Shown: in pieces, positions 8,812-17,538 of the stretch
How positions within the stretch are numbered: position 1 is the stretch's first letter
How the letters are laid out: each line of letters opens with the position of its first letter
NCBI RefSeq assembly: GCF_030815865.1
Contig: NZ_JAUSXI010000001.1
Span: 4,154,001 to 4,218,000, forward strand
DNA from: Arthrobacter globiformis
GTDB taxonomy: Bacteria > Actinomycetota > Actinomycetes > Actinomycetales > Micrococcaceae
Reading direction: 5' to 3'
Length of the DNA stretch: 64,000 bases
The notes under the pieces: model-generated
The model's input: the letters and a program-made list of their open reading frames with translations, nothing else
The model's database searches: none
Told to the model about the DNA's origin: nothing
Program-made: the position numbers and the translations under genes

Positions 8812-8821
8812 CTAAATTTAG
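8812..8821. promoter_or_regulatory. candidate ROK regulator operator (AT-rich palindrome)
   Basis: CTAAATTTAG is a perfect 10-bp palindrome in an AT-rich island between the divergent sugar operon and the ROK gene. TATTAT at 8831-8836 could be a -10 element for the ROK gene. Known ROK repressors bind AT-rich palindromes between divergent sugar genes. Direct binding here is inference. Confidence 0.5.
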
Positions 8822-8865
8822 TTCCTCAAGTATTATGAGGGGCAGAGCACAAGGAGGTCAACACC

Positions 8866-10068
8866 ATGTCCGAAATGACGGCGGCCACACCCCAGCTGCT
8901 GCGGCGCGTGAGCGCCGGGGCGGTTCTGGACTTCATGCGTGCCTCGGGGGCGGTGACAGTTACCGAGGTCATCCAGGCCACCGGACTGACCCGGGCCACG
9001 GCCATCTCTGTGTGCGAGGACCTCATGCAGCGGGGGTGGATCACCGAGCTGGAGAACCAGCGCGCCTTTGGCGGCTACCAGAAGGGGCGGCCTGCCCGGC
9101 GGTTCGAACTCAACGAGCGGGCAGGCTACGTCCTGGGAATGGACGTGGGTTTCTCGAAGGCGACGGTGGTGGTGTCCGATCTCCGCGGAAAGGCGCTGGG
9201 ACGGGCCAGCCAGCCGTTTGAGATTGAGGACATTTCCGCCGAGGAACGGGTGGCGGTCATTGACCGGGCCGCCATGATGGCGCTGAACGGCGTCGGGGCC
9301 TCCCCCGACGCCGTGCTGGCCGTCAGTGCCGGCATCGCCGCCCCGGTGGACCGGAAAGGCAACGTCCTCGCATCCCAGCACTTCTGGGGGCTGTTCGACG
9401 TCGGCCTTGGGTCCGCGCTTCACAAACTCCGGGGATGGACGGTGCTGCTGGAGAACGACGCCAACCTGGCCGCCCTGGGCGACCGGTGGCGGGGCGCGGC
9501 GGCGGGTGTGGACGACGTCGTCGTGATCCTGGCGAGTGAGCGCTTCGGTTCCGGCGTTATCGAAGGCGGCCGCCTGCTCCATGGCAGCGGCGGCGGCGCG
9601 GGTGAACTCGCGTACCTGGACCTGGTGGAGGGCGTGGGCGACACGTTCGGCATAGCGACGCTGGCGCGGACCTGGGCCGCGGAGGCGCTGGAGAGCACCG
9701 CAGAGACGTCCCTCCGCGACCATGCGGCCACGGGGGCCGAGGCGGAGCACGTCTTTGCCGCGGCGGCTGACGGCGACTCGGAGGCTCTGAAAATCCTGGA
9801 CCGGCTGGCCGACAGGATGGCCCGGGTAATCGGCTCGGTGGCCACCATGATCAACCCCGAACTCGTGGTGATCGGCGGGGCCGTGGCCAACTCTGCGGGG
9901 GTCCTGCTCGAGCCCATTGCCGCCCGGCTGCCGGAGTTCACGGCCACCCCGCCGCGGGTGGCGGTCTCGCCGCTGGGCGATGCAATCGTGACAGTGGGCG
10001 CGGTCCGGCGGGCCCTGGACTACGTGGAGACGAACACTCTGGACCTGGAGCTCAACCTCCCGGCGTAA
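8866..10068 (+). CDS. ROK-family transcriptional regulator (NagC/XylR type)
   Basis: 400 residues. An N-terminal winged helix-turn-helix (about residues 15-65, VTEVIQATGLTRATAISVCEDL) is followed by a ROK sugar-kinase-like domain with LGMDVGFSKATVVVSDL near residue 90 and an ENDANLAALGD motif. The classical ROK zinc-binding CXCGXXGC motif is not seen, as in several regulator-only members. AAGGAGGT stands six bases before the ATG. Being divergent from the sugar operon, it most likely represses that operon and responds to the imported sugar or a phosphorylated product. Confidence 0.9.
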   Translation: MSEMTAATPQLLRRVSAGAVLDFMRASGAVTVTEVIQATGLTRATAISVCEDLMQRGWITELENQRAFGGYQKGRPARRFELNERAGYVLGMDVGFSKATVVVSDLRGKALGRASQPFEIEDISAEERVAVIDRAAMMALNGVGASPDAVLAVSAGIAAPVDRKGNVLASQHFWGLFDVGLGSALHKLRGWTVLLENDANLAALGDRWRGAAAGVDDVVVILASERFGSGVIEGGRLLHGSGGGAGELAYLDLVEGVGDTFGIATLARTWAAEALESTAETSLRDHAATGAEAEHVFAAAADGDSEALKILDRLADRMARVIGSVATMINPELVVIGGAVANSAGVLLEPIAARLPEFTATPPRVAVSPLGDAIVTVGAVRRALDYVETNTLDLELNLPA

Positions 10069-10077
10069 ACCAAGACA

Positions 10078-10142
10078 AGCGCGAACGTACACTTGGGGCC
10101 CCAAAGCCACGCACGTTGGGGGCCCCACTGTACGTTCGCGCT
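10078..10142. repeat. intergenic palindrome, GCGCGAACGTACA family (copy 1)
   Basis: AGCGCGAACGTACA at 10078-10091 pairs perfectly with 10129-10142. GGGGCCCC blocks inside extend the stem. It lies between the convergent stops of the ROK gene and the Na+/H+ antiporter. The same outer arm recurs at 11847 and, with changes, at 39835. Confidence 0.85.
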
Positions 10143-10162
10143 GTTCTACTCCGGCATGATCC

Positions 10163-11734
10163 CTACTCCGGCATAATCATGGTCCGCAGGTCGAGCTGGC
10201 GCAGCACCCTGTCAGCCACCTCGGGGTCCATGTCCGGCTCGCTACGGGCCGCAACCACTTCCTGCCGGGCGGCGTCCAGTGCGATGGTCTGGACCGTGAT
10301 GGCCAGCTCCCTGCCCCGCTCACGCTTCTCGGCAAGGCTCTCGTTGCGGAGGCTGCCGTCCAGCAGTTCGGCATGGAGCCGGGTCATTTTCTCCTTCACC
10401 AGCGCCACCTTCTCCGGCGGCAGCTCTTTCATGAGCTCGTTGTCCTTCAGTGCGGCCACGGCGGCCGCCTGGGCACGACGGGCCAGGAGCCGGGCGGCGT
10501 CGCGCTCCTCCGTGCCGTCCTGGGACGCGTCCAGGACCTTCATTAGCCACGGCAGGGTCAGCCCCGGCAGCACAAGCGTGGCCAGCAGCACCGCACAGGC
10601 CGTGACGAGGATTTGGTCACGCGCCGGGAACGGCGTGCCGTCGGCGAGCGCAACCGGGAGGGCCAGCGCCAGGGCCAGGGTGGCCAGCCCGCGCATGCCG
10701 CACCAGGTTAGTATCAGGACCTCCTTCGCGGAGGTCGGCTGCAGCAGGTTCTTCCGTTTGCGGGCGGAGACGGCCAGCAGCCCCAGCCAGCCGAACCGCA
10801 CTGCGAACACCAGGACGCAGACCACGACGGCGGTCCCAGCCATTCCGAAGATCGCGGAACCTTCCGCCCGGACCACATCCTGGATCTCGAGCCCCACGAG
10901 CCCGAAGGCAAGCCCCGTGACGAGCAGCTCCACCACGTCCCAGAAGGCCGTCCGGGTCACCCTCTCCGCGGCGTCCTGCGGGCGGGCGTGCCGCTGCATC
11001 TCCAGGGCGGTGACCACAACGGCGATGACGCCGGAGGCGTGGAATTCCTCCGCCAGGATGTAGGCGGCAAAGGGCACCACCAGGGTCACAGCACTGCGGG
11101 CTACCATCGAGGCAACGAGCCGCGTGATCAGCGACGTCAGCCAGCCCATGGCGATGCCGACCAAAACGGCAAGCGCAGCTCCCACGACGAACTTGAGGAC
11201 GACGTCGGGCCCTATCCGTGTACCGCCGACGGCGGCGGCAACAGCTGCCTGGAAAATGACGATGGCGGCGGCGTCGTTGAAGAGCCCTTCGCTCTGCAGC
11301 ACCGTGATCAGCCGCCGGGGCATGTGCACCCGGCCGGCAACGGACTCCACCGCGACAGGGTCAGGTGGGGCCACCATGGCTCCGAGCGCGATGGCGGCCG
11401 GGATGCCGATCCCCGGGATCATGAGCCAGGCGGCGCCGGCGACCACCGCGGTGGAGATGACCACCAGGGCCACGGCGAGCATGATGAGCGTGCGCCACCG
11501 GACCCGGAATACGGCCCAGGAGCTCCGCTGCGCCGTCGCGAACAGCAGAGGCGGGAGGAAGATCGGCAGGATCAGCTCGGGCGGGATCTCGATGTCCGGG
11601 AAGCCCGGGATGAAAGTCAGCGCCACGGCCAGGAGCAGCATCAGGACCGGATAGGGCAGCCGCAGCCGGTCCCCGAGGCCCACGGCCACCACGGTGGCGA
11701 GCAGGAGCCCGATGATGAGTGCCAACTGGTCCAT
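10163..11734 (-). CDS. CPA1-type Na+/H+ antiporter
   Basis: 523 residues. About twelve membrane helices occupy residues 1-400, followed by a charged cytoplasmic tail of about 120 residues that is probably helical. The conserved ion-site region GAMVAPPDPVAVES near residue 120 and LFNDAAAIVIFQ near 160 mark the CPA1 family. These exchangers move Na+ or K+ outward against inward H+ for pH and salt balance. The ATG at 11734 opens the first membrane helix directly; an upstream extension would encode the palindromic repeat and is unlikely. Confidence 0.9.
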   Translation of the reverse strand: MDQLALIIGLLLATVVAVGLGDRLRLPYPVLMLLLAVALTFIPGFPDIEIPPELILPIFLPPLLFATAQRSSWAVFRVRWRTLIMLAVALVVISTAVVAGAAWLMIPGIGIPAAIALGAMVAPPDPVAVESVAGRVHMPRRLITVLQSEGLFNDAAAIVIFQAAVAAAVGGTRIGPDVVLKFVVGAALAVLVGIAMGWLTSLITRLVASMVARSAVTLVVPFAAYILAEEFHASGVIAVVVTALEMQRHARPQDAAERVTRTAFWDVVELLVTGLAFGLVGLEIQDVVRAEGSAIFGMAGTAVVVCVLVFAVRFGWLGLLAVSARKRKNLLQPTSAKEVLILTWCGMRGLATLALALALPVALADGTPFPARDQILVTACAVLLATLVLPGLTLPWLMKVLDASQDGTEERDAARLLARRAQAAAVAALKDNELMKELPPEKVALVKEKMTRLHAELLDGSLRNESLAEKRERGRELAITVQTIALDAARQEVVAARSEPDMDPEVADRVLRQLDLRTMIMPE

Positions 11735-11846
11735 GTGCCCACTTTCCCCGGAGTGCACCGCCCCTCGGACGGAAGGCGGCCGCACCTTCAACCCTACCGG
11801 GAACACTCCGGCCCAACGTCTGGCCAATTCTGCTGCGCCCGGAACG

Positions 11847-11909
11847 GCGCGAACGTACACTTGCGGCCCCCAGCCGACCCTCTCTGGGGGCCGCAACTGT
11901 ACGTTCGCG
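11847..11909. repeat. intergenic palindrome, GCGCGAACGTACA family (copy 2)
   Basis: GCGCGAACGTACA starts at 11847 and its complement ends at 11909. An inner stem of TTGCGGCCCCCAG against CTGGGGGCCGCAA is separated from the outer stem by a C-C mismatch. It lies upstream of the antiporter start and downstream of the NAD(P)-binding gene stop, so it is not confined to convergent junctions. Confidence 0.85.
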
Positions 11910-11956
11910 GTGTGCCCTGGCGCTGGCCCGCGTCAGCTGCGCTGCTCCCTGCCGGG

Positions 11957-12616
11957 CTACTCCAGCGCGCCGAGCGCGGCCGCGACCGGCTCCGTGCCGT
12001 CGCGGAATTCGATGGTCCGGCCGGCGGTTCCCGGCAGGTCCAGCACCGAGGCTGCAACGATAGCGACGTTGGCGCGGGAGGTCTGCGTGCCGGCGCCGGC
12101 GTCTTCGGGGTTCACGTCGATCAGCCCGTTACCCGGCCCCTCGGTCAGGGAGCCCGGCCCCAGAATGGTCCAGGCGAGTTTGGTGCCGCGGAGGTACTCG
12201 TCGGCGTCGGCCTTGGCCTCGGCGTACGCGTGGAAGCTGTGCCCCTCGGGAACCCCGTGGTCCGGGCCAGCACCAAAGTAGGACACCATCACGTACCGCC
12301 CGACGCCGGCCTCTGCGGCCGCGTCCATGGAACGGATGGCGGCGTCCCGGTCCACGGCATACGTGCGGGCCGGGTTCCCTCCCCCGGCGCCGGCTGACCA
12401 GACCACGGCGTCGTGGTTCCGGAGCACGGCAGCGATTTCCGCCGTCGTTGAGTTTTCAACGTCAAGGACCGACGGCGATGCACCGGTGGCGGCGACGTCT
12501 GCCGCATGGTCCGGGTTGCGGATAAAGGACGTGACGCTGTGCCCCTGTTCCGTGAGGAGGGCGGACAGCTGCAGGGCCACCTTGCCGTGGCCGCCGATGA
12601 TTGCGATATGGGTCAT
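11957..12616 (-). CDS. NAD(P)-binding SDR-a5 / NmrA-like protein
   Basis: 219 residues with an N-terminal Rossmann motif IAIIGGHGKVALQLSALL that diverges slightly from GXXGXXG. YVMVSYFGAG and FHAYAEAKADADEYLRGTKLAWTILGPGSLTEG resemble atypical SDRs of the NmrA/YwnB group. These are cytoplasmic NAD(P)-dependent proteins of largely unknown substrate. The start at 12616 was chosen because it opens the first beta strand and follows GGGGAC. It is likely independent of the dihydrofolate-reductase-like gene 69 bases upstream. Confidence 0.82.
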   Translation of the reverse strand: MTHIAIIGGHGKVALQLSALLTEQGHSVTSFIRNPDHAADVAATGASPSVLDVENSTTAEIAAVLRNHDAVVWSAGAGGGNPARTYAVDRDAAIRSMDAAAEAGVGRYVMVSYFGAGPDHGVPEGHSFHAYAEAKADADEYLRGTKLAWTILGPGSLTEGPGNGLIDVNPEDAGAGTQTSRANVAIVAASVLDLPGTAGRTIEFRDGTEPVAAALGALE

Positions 12617-12685
12617 GTCCCCATTGTGTCCCAACCCTGTGTCACAGGCGCTGCACCCGCCGCAGGCCATCAGCCCGCCCGCGGG

Positions 12686-13258
12686 TCATTCCGTCCGGTC
12701 GGCGTAGCGGAGGAACACCGTGCCGTTGCCGAACCGCCGCTCCTCGAGCAGCTCAAGCCGTAGGCGGACGTCGTCCGGGAGGAAGCGCTTGCCGCCGCCC
12801 ACTGCCACGGGCGAGAGGAACATCTGGAACTCGTCCACCAGCCCGGCCCGAATGGCCGCCGCGGCGAGCTCCGCGCCGCCCACTGCCAGGTCCCGGCTGG
12901 CGTCTGCCTTCAGCCGTCCGACGGCGTCGGCGCTGAACTCCGGCTCGATCCTGGTCCGGGCGGTGGTCACGTCCTGCAGGGTGCGGGAGAAAACCACCTT
13001 GTCCGCAGCCTTCCAGAGGTCGGCGAAGTCGCGGATGTAGGCGGGCAGGTCGGCGATCTCGCCGGAGTCCTCCGGATGCTCCCAGGCGGCCATCACCTCG
13101 TACATCCGGCGGCCCAGCAGGTGAGTTCCCGCCGGCCGCATCAGCGCGTTGACGAAGGAATGCACCTCGGCGTCCGGCTCGGCCCAGTCGAAGTTGCCGT
13201 CCCGGTCCGCGATGTACCCGTCGAGAGACATGAGTCCGGAGTAGATCAGTCTGGCCAT
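12686..13258 (-). CDS. dihydrofolate reductase-like protein (RibD C-terminal domain)
   Basis: 190 residues, a single RibD C-terminal domain beginning MARLIYSGLMSLDGYIADRDGNFDW. This opening is diagnostic of the stand-alone family that shares the dihydrofolate reductase fold. The THLLGRRMYEVMAAWE and VVFSRTL segments match the NADPH-binding core. Members probably reduce a pteridine- or pyrimidine-like substrate, but none is assigned with confidence. It is unlikely to be the housekeeping dihydrofolate reductase. Confidence 0.85.
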   Translation of the reverse strand: MARLIYSGLMSLDGYIADRDGNFDWAEPDAEVHSFVNALMRPAGTHLLGRRMYEVMAAWEHPEDSGEIADLPAYIRDFADLWKAADKVVFSRTLQDVTTARTRIEPEFSADAVGRLKADASRDLAVGGAELAAAAIRAGLVDEFQMFLSPVAVGGGKRFLPDDVRLRLELLEERRFGNGTVFLRYADRTE

Positions 13259-13487
13259 GCCGGTTCCTGTCGTCCGCCTGCCTGCGTGTTTGCCTCCTGC
13301 AGCAGTCCGACCTTAGGTTCATGTCGCCCGAAAGACAACGGTTGCGCTGTTTCCGGCGGCAGTCGCAGCGTTCCCACAGGATTGCCTCAAGACCTGATCA
13401 AGGATCCGGTTCTCCCGTATTCAGGCTGCCATGCTGGTTGATGCATCAAGCAATTCATACCGTTCCAAGAATCATCATGGGGGAATC

Positions 13488-14231
13488 ATGCCGCTCGGCA
13501 CGTTCAATCACACAGGCCCGTTCAAACAGGCCCGACGCCGGGCGGTTGCCATCACGGCGTCCATCACGTCCGGCCTTTGGGTCTGGTCGCTGTCCGCTAC
13601 CGCCGTGGCCGCCGGCCTGCTGCTCACCGGGCTGGCTATCCCCGCCGAGGCTGCCACGTACTATTCCGCGCCGCTGCGCACCGCCGCCCGTGCCCTCGCG
13701 GTGGGCGCGGAGAACAACGTCGGCTACGACCGGACCCGCTACTTCGGCACCTGGCTGGACACCAACCGTGACTGCCAGAACACCCGCGCGGAGGTCCTGC
13801 TGCAGGAGGCAAAAGTCGCCGCGACGTACACCACCACGCGCCACTGCACCGTGCGCAGTGCCCGCTGGGTCACCAGGTGGGACAACCGCACGCACACCGT
13901 GGCGTCGGCCGTGGAGATCGACCACACCGTTCCCGTTCACGAGGCGTGGGGCTCAGGTGCCCGCTACTGGTCGCAGGCGCGCCGGGTGGCGTTCTACAAC
14001 GACCTCGGCGACGGACGGTCGCTGAACGCGCAGACGGCTGCGCTGAACTCCGCCAAGCAGGCGAAGGGGCCTGAAGCCTGGATGCCGCCAGCCAACCGCT
14101 GCGAGTACGTCGGCAACTGGATCGCGGTGAAGATCCGGTGGGGCCTGCGCGTGGACAGCGCCGAGAAGGCAGCCCTGATCCGCTACGCCGACTCCTGCCC
14201 GAACGTACGCATCAGCGTCACCAAGGCTTAG
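13488..14231 (+). CDS. secreted HNH endonuclease-family protein (DUF1524-like)
   Basis: 247 residues. The N-terminus carries a basic region and a long hydrophobic segment (about residues 20-50, ending IPAEAA), typical of a Sec signal. The mature part contains ASAVEIDHTVPVHEAWGSGA, the DHxxP core of DUF1524/HNH-type nucleases, followed by LNAQTAALNSAKQAKGPEAW, whose Asn and Lys residues match the family. The protein is probably an extracellular or wall-associated nuclease, or a nuclease-fold protein. ATG 13488 was chosen after GGGGGAATC; a longer frame from 13431 lacks support. Confidence 0.82.
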   Translation: MPLGTFNHTGPFKQARRRAVAITASITSGLWVWSLSATAVAAGLLLTGLAIPAEAATYYSAPLRTAARALAVGAENNVGYDRTRYFGTWLDTNRDCQNTRAEVLLQEAKVAATYTTTRHCTVRSARWVTRWDNRTHTVASAVEIDHTVPVHEAWGSGARYWSQARRVAFYNDLGDGRSLNAQTAALNSAKQAKGPEAWMPPANRCEYVGNWIAVKIRWGLRVDSAEKAALIRYADSCPNVRISVTKA

Positions 14232-14242
14232 GCCTGCGCGGG

Positions 14243-14295
14243 AGCCCCGCACCGCCAAACTGAGCAGTTCAGAATGGCGGTGCGGGGCTTTTTTC
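14243..14295 (+). terminator. rho-independent terminator
   Basis: Perfect 15-bp arms at 14243-14257 and 14275-14289 are followed directly by a run of T. It ends the HNH nuclease transcript and protects the tRNA genes downstream. Confidence 0.92.
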
Positions 14296-14487
14296 GTGCT
14301 TTGGGCGTGGGGCCGGTCCAAGACGGGGCACTTCGACTCGGGACACCCCGGCCGCCGTCGTTATCTACGACGCCGGTTCCCCCAAACTGCCCCACGACGG
14401 CTCAGGGTGGGCGCCGGGCCCAAAACCAGAACATGCCCAAAAACAAAAGCAGGCCAGGGGCTGAATGCCTCTGGCCTGCAGTCTCTG

Positions 14488-14561
14488 TAGCGGTGGGGAG
14501 GCTCGATCTCCCGACCTCACGATTATGAGTCGTGCGCTCTAACCAACTGAGCTACACCGCC
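14488..14561 (-). tRNA. tRNA-Met (anticodon CAT)
   Basis: A 74-nt cloverleaf on the minus strand with acceptor GGCGGTG pairing CACCGCT, a D-stem GCTC/GAGC, and an anticodon stem around CT-CAT-AA. The TpsiC arm pairs GGGAG with CTCCC. The anticodon complement is at 14525-14527. The overall sequence suits an elongator tRNA-Met; a lysidine-modified tRNA-Ile2 also has CAT and cannot be formally excluded. No CCA is encoded. Confidence 0.93.
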
Positions 14562-14622
14562 ATGAATGAGAAAAACCCGCGCCAAGCCGGTCAAGACCGC
14601 CTTGACACAGGCCCTCATTCAG

Positions 14623-14694
14623 AGCCCCCCACCGGAATCGATCCGGTGACCTCGTTCTTACCAAGAACGCGCTCTACCACTGAGCTAGGGGGGC
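14623..14694 (-). tRNA. tRNA-Thr (anticodon GGT)
   Basis: A 72-nt cloverleaf on the minus strand with acceptor GCCCCCC pairing GGGGGGC. The anticodon loop is TTGGTAA within a CGTTC/GAACG stem, giving GGT. It reads ACC and ACT codons. It lies 61 bases upstream of tRNA-Met in the same orientation, so both may come from one precursor. Confidence 0.95.
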
Positions 14695-14874
14695 AACGAG
14701 TAAATACTCTACCGGAAGATTTCACACTCAACAAATCGGCGGCAGAACAGGGTCCGCAGGGCCGAAAATCCACGTAAATACCGGCCCGGAAGGGGCTGTG
14801 GGCGACCTCCGGGCACTCCTCCAGGACCGTTCAGGACGCGGATGTGACGAAGCAAACACAGCGGCGGACTTAAA

Positions 14875-14910
14875 TAGAAACGGGCCGGCTGTTCAGCCGG
14901 CCCGTTTCTA
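14875..14910 (-). terminator. terminator of the DEAD-box helicase gene
   Basis: A perfect 16-bp inverted repeat with a 4-base loop lies about 30 bases beyond the helicase stop. On the minus strand it is followed by a T-rich stretch (TTTCTATTT), fitting intrinsic termination. Confidence 0.85.
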
Positions 14911-14941
14911 TTCGGATGCGTTGTTCACGCCGATGGCGTGG

Positions 14942-17101
14942 TTACCACTTGCCCTTGCGGTTGAAGTCGCGGTGACCACCCTCGTTGCCGTGGCGGGGCT
15001 TGCGTGCACCATCACCGTGGCCACCGAAGCGGGAATCGCTGGACTGGCCGCGGTTGGCACCGGAGTCACCGCTTACACTGCGCTCCGAACGGTCGCTGTA
15101 GGAGCGTCCACCACGGTCCGCGGAGGAACGCTCGCCGTCGTTCTTGCGGAATTCCCTCTTGAACCCGCCGTTGCCCTTGAAGTTGCCGCCACGGTCTCCG
15201 CCGCCGGAGTAACCGCCGCGGTCGCCGCCACGGTTGCCCTGGTAGCTGCCGCGGTCACCGGACGGCTTGCGGCCGTTGTCCAGCTCGAGGTGGATCAGCT
15301 CGCCGCCGATCCGCGTGCGGGACAGGGCCTTCAGCTGATCGGGGCTGAGGTCGGCCGGGAGCTCCACGAGCGAGTGGTCCGAGCGGATGTCAATGCCGCC
15401 GATCTGCGACGACGAAATGCCGCCTTCGTTGGCGATGGCGCCCACGATGGAACCCGGCATGACGCGCTGGCGGCGTCCGACGGCGATCCGGTACGTGGCG
15501 TTGCCCTCGGTCAGCGTGCGGGTCGGGCCGCGGGAGCCGAAGCCGTCCTTGGACCGTTCGCGCTTCTGGTACTCCGGAGCAGCAGGCAGTTCCTTGACCA
15601 GCAGCGGCTGGCCGCCCTGCGCCATGACCGCAAGTGCCGCAGCGATTTCTGCTGCCGGCACGTTGTGCTCTTCCTCGTAGGACGCGATCAGGTCACGGAA
15701 TGCCGCCACGTCTTCGGACTCGAGCGTCTCGGTGATGCGCTCGGCGAACTTGCCCAGACGCAGCGTGTTGACGGTCTCAGCGGTGGGCAGGTGCATCTGC
15801 TCCACAGGCTGGCGCGTGGCCTTCTCAATGGAACGCAGCAGGTACTTCTCGCGCGGAGTCATGAACAGGATCGCGTCGCCGGATCGGCCGGCACGGCCGG
15901 TGCGGCCGATGCGGTGCACGTAAGACTCGGTGTCGTGCGGGATGTCGTAGTTGACCACGTGGCTGATGCGCTCGACGTCCAGGCCGCGGGCGGCGACATC
16001 GGTGGCAACCAGGATGTCGATGCGGCCTTCCTTGAGCGCTTCCACGGTGCGTTCGCGCTGCTGCTGCGGGATGTCGCCGTTGATGGCGGCAGCCTGGAAG
16101 CCGCGGGCGCGCAGCTTGTCGGCGAGGTCCTCGGTGGCCATCTTGGTGCGGACGAACGCGATGACGCCGTCAAACTCTTCGACCTCGAGGATGCGGGTCA
16201 TGGCATCGAGCTTGTGCGGGCCCATGACCTGCAGGTAGCGCTGACGGGTGTTCGCGCCCGTGGTGGTCTTGGACTTCACCGAGATCTCGGCCGGGTTGTT
16301 CAGGTACTGCTTGGACATCCGGCGGATCTGGCTCGGCATGGTGGCGGAGAACAGTGCCACCTGGCGGTCCGACGGGGTCTGCTGGAAGATCTGCTCCACG
16401 TCTTCGGCGAAGCCCATGCGGAGCATTTCGTCGGCCTCGTCCAGCACCAGGTACTGGAGTTCGGACAGGTCCAGGGAGCCCTTGGCAATGTGGTCGATCA
16501 CTCGGCCGGGAGTACCGACGACAACCTGTGCACCGCGGCGCAGGCCGGCGAGCTGGGGGCCGTAGGCGGAGCCGCCGTAGACGGGGAGGACCGTGAAGTC
16601 ATCGATGTGTTTGGCGTACGAGGTGAAGGCCTCGGCAACCTGGAGCGCGAGCTCGCGGGTCGGGGCGAGTACCAGGGCCTGCGTCTTGCGGGACGGGCCG
16701 TTGAGGTCGTGGAGCTCGGCCAGGCGGGACAGTGCCGGTACTGCGAATGCTGCAGTCTTACCGGTGCCGGTCTGGGCGAGGCCCACGACGTCGCGGCCTT
16801 CAAGCAGCAGCGGGATGGTTGCTGCCTGGATCGGGGAAGGCTTTTCGTAGCCGACGTCCCGCAGGGCGGCCAGCACGCGGCCGTCGATGCCGAGATCGGC
16901 GAACTTCACGCCTTCTTCATCGTCCTCATCGGCCTTGGCAGCGGGGGCCTCAGCGGCAGGGGCTGCGGCCTCGACGGGCTCGGCTGCGGGGACAGCAGCC
17001 TCGGTGAATTCAACGTTGGCGGTTTCGGCGGTCGCCTCTGTGGCTTCGGTGATCTGGGCGTCGTCGTGATTTTCGGGCATAGGGAAATATTCCTCATCCA
17101 T
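14942..17101 (-). CDS. deaD: DEAD-box ATP-dependent RNA helicase (DeaD/CsdA-like)
   Basis: 719 residues. An acidic, Ala/Glu-rich N-terminal extension (residues 1-63) precedes the core with AQTGTGKT near 109-116, PTRELALQV, TPGRVIDH, LDEADEML, SATMP and YVHRIGRTGRAG. A DbpA/CsdA-type RNA-binding domain follows (about residues 500-590), then a disordered Gly/Arg/Asp/Ser-rich tail with repeated RGG-like units. It unwinds RNA in ribosome assembly, mRNA decay and cold adaptation. The ATG at 17101 begins the acidic region. A long non-coding leader precedes it, as for many cold-inducible helicases. Confidence 0.93.
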   Translation of the reverse strand: MDEEYFPMPENHDDAQITEATEATAETANVEFTEAAVPAAEPVEAAAPAAEAPAAKADEDDEEGVKFADLGIDGRVLAALRDVGYEKPSPIQAATIPLLLEGRDVVGLAQTGTGKTAAFAVPALSRLAELHDLNGPSRKTQALVLAPTRELALQVAEAFTSYAKHIDDFTVLPVYGGSAYGPQLAGLRRGAQVVVGTPGRVIDHIAKGSLDLSELQYLVLDEADEMLRMGFAEDVEQIFQQTPSDRQVALFSATMPSQIRRMSKQYLNNPAEISVKSKTTTGANTRQRYLQVMGPHKLDAMTRILEVEEFDGVIAFVRTKMATEDLADKLRARGFQAAAINGDIPQQQRERTVEALKEGRIDILVATDVAARGLDVERISHVVNYDIPHDTESYVHRIGRTGRAGRSGDAILFMTPREKYLLRSIEKATRQPVEQMHLPTAETVNTLRLGKFAERITETLESEDVAAFRDLIASYEEEHNVPAAEIAAALAVMAQGGQPLLVKELPAAPEYQKRERSKDGFGSRGPTRTLTEGNATYRIAVGRRQRVMPGSIVGAIANEGGISSSQIGGIDIRSDHSLVELPADLSPDQLKALSRTRIGGELIHLELDNGRKPSGDRGSYQGNRGGDRGGYSGGGDRGGNFKGNGGFKREFRKNDGERSSADRGGRSYSDRSERSVSGDSGANRGQSSDSRFGGHGDGARKPRHGNEGGHRDFNRKGKW

Positions 17102-17538
17102 AGGGGGCCAGGCGGCACAACCCGAGGTGAGCGGAGCCGCAGTTCATGTGCCGTGGGCGCCGGGCATACATTGACCGGCCGGTCACGTAGAAGTCCGGCG
17201 CTTTCGCAATCCCGTGGCAGGACTTCACACTGCATCTCTTGGCTGCTATCCCAGCAGTCTGTACAGCGTTTTCTTCAGCCGGCTCTCCCTATGAAACTGC
17301 CCGCATCACATTTGCGGGCCCCAACACTTGCCAGTCCTGCCTCAAAAATTGGGCAGGAATAAGGGATTTCCGGAGTGGGGGATATTTCAAGTGTAGGGCA
17401 TGACCCCGCATACGGACGAACCGAGGGGCCGGCAGGGGCGGTGAGCTTGCGCACACGCGGCGTTTCTGCACCGCTTTCGGCGGCAACCGTACCCCGCGCC
17501 CACGCCAGTTCAGAGGCACTTCGGGCCAGCCCTGCGTG
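17102..17538 (-). other. long leader/promoter region of the DEAD-box helicase
   Basis: About 437 bases without a convincing gene between the helicase start and the MOSC gene stop. It contains the perfect 14-bp palindrome TGACCGGCCGGTCA at 17172-17185, about 70 bases before the helicase ATG, and several further short stems. It probably holds the helicase promoter and a structured 5' leader. I see no -10/-35 pair I would defend. Confidence 0.45.

Noticed and set aside
14798..17362. An 854-codon open frame on the plus strand
   Set aside because: It lies opposite the DEAD-box helicase, which has all family motifs. The plus-strand product is Gly/Val/Ala/Arg-rich with no domain, as expected for an antisense frame in high-GC DNA.
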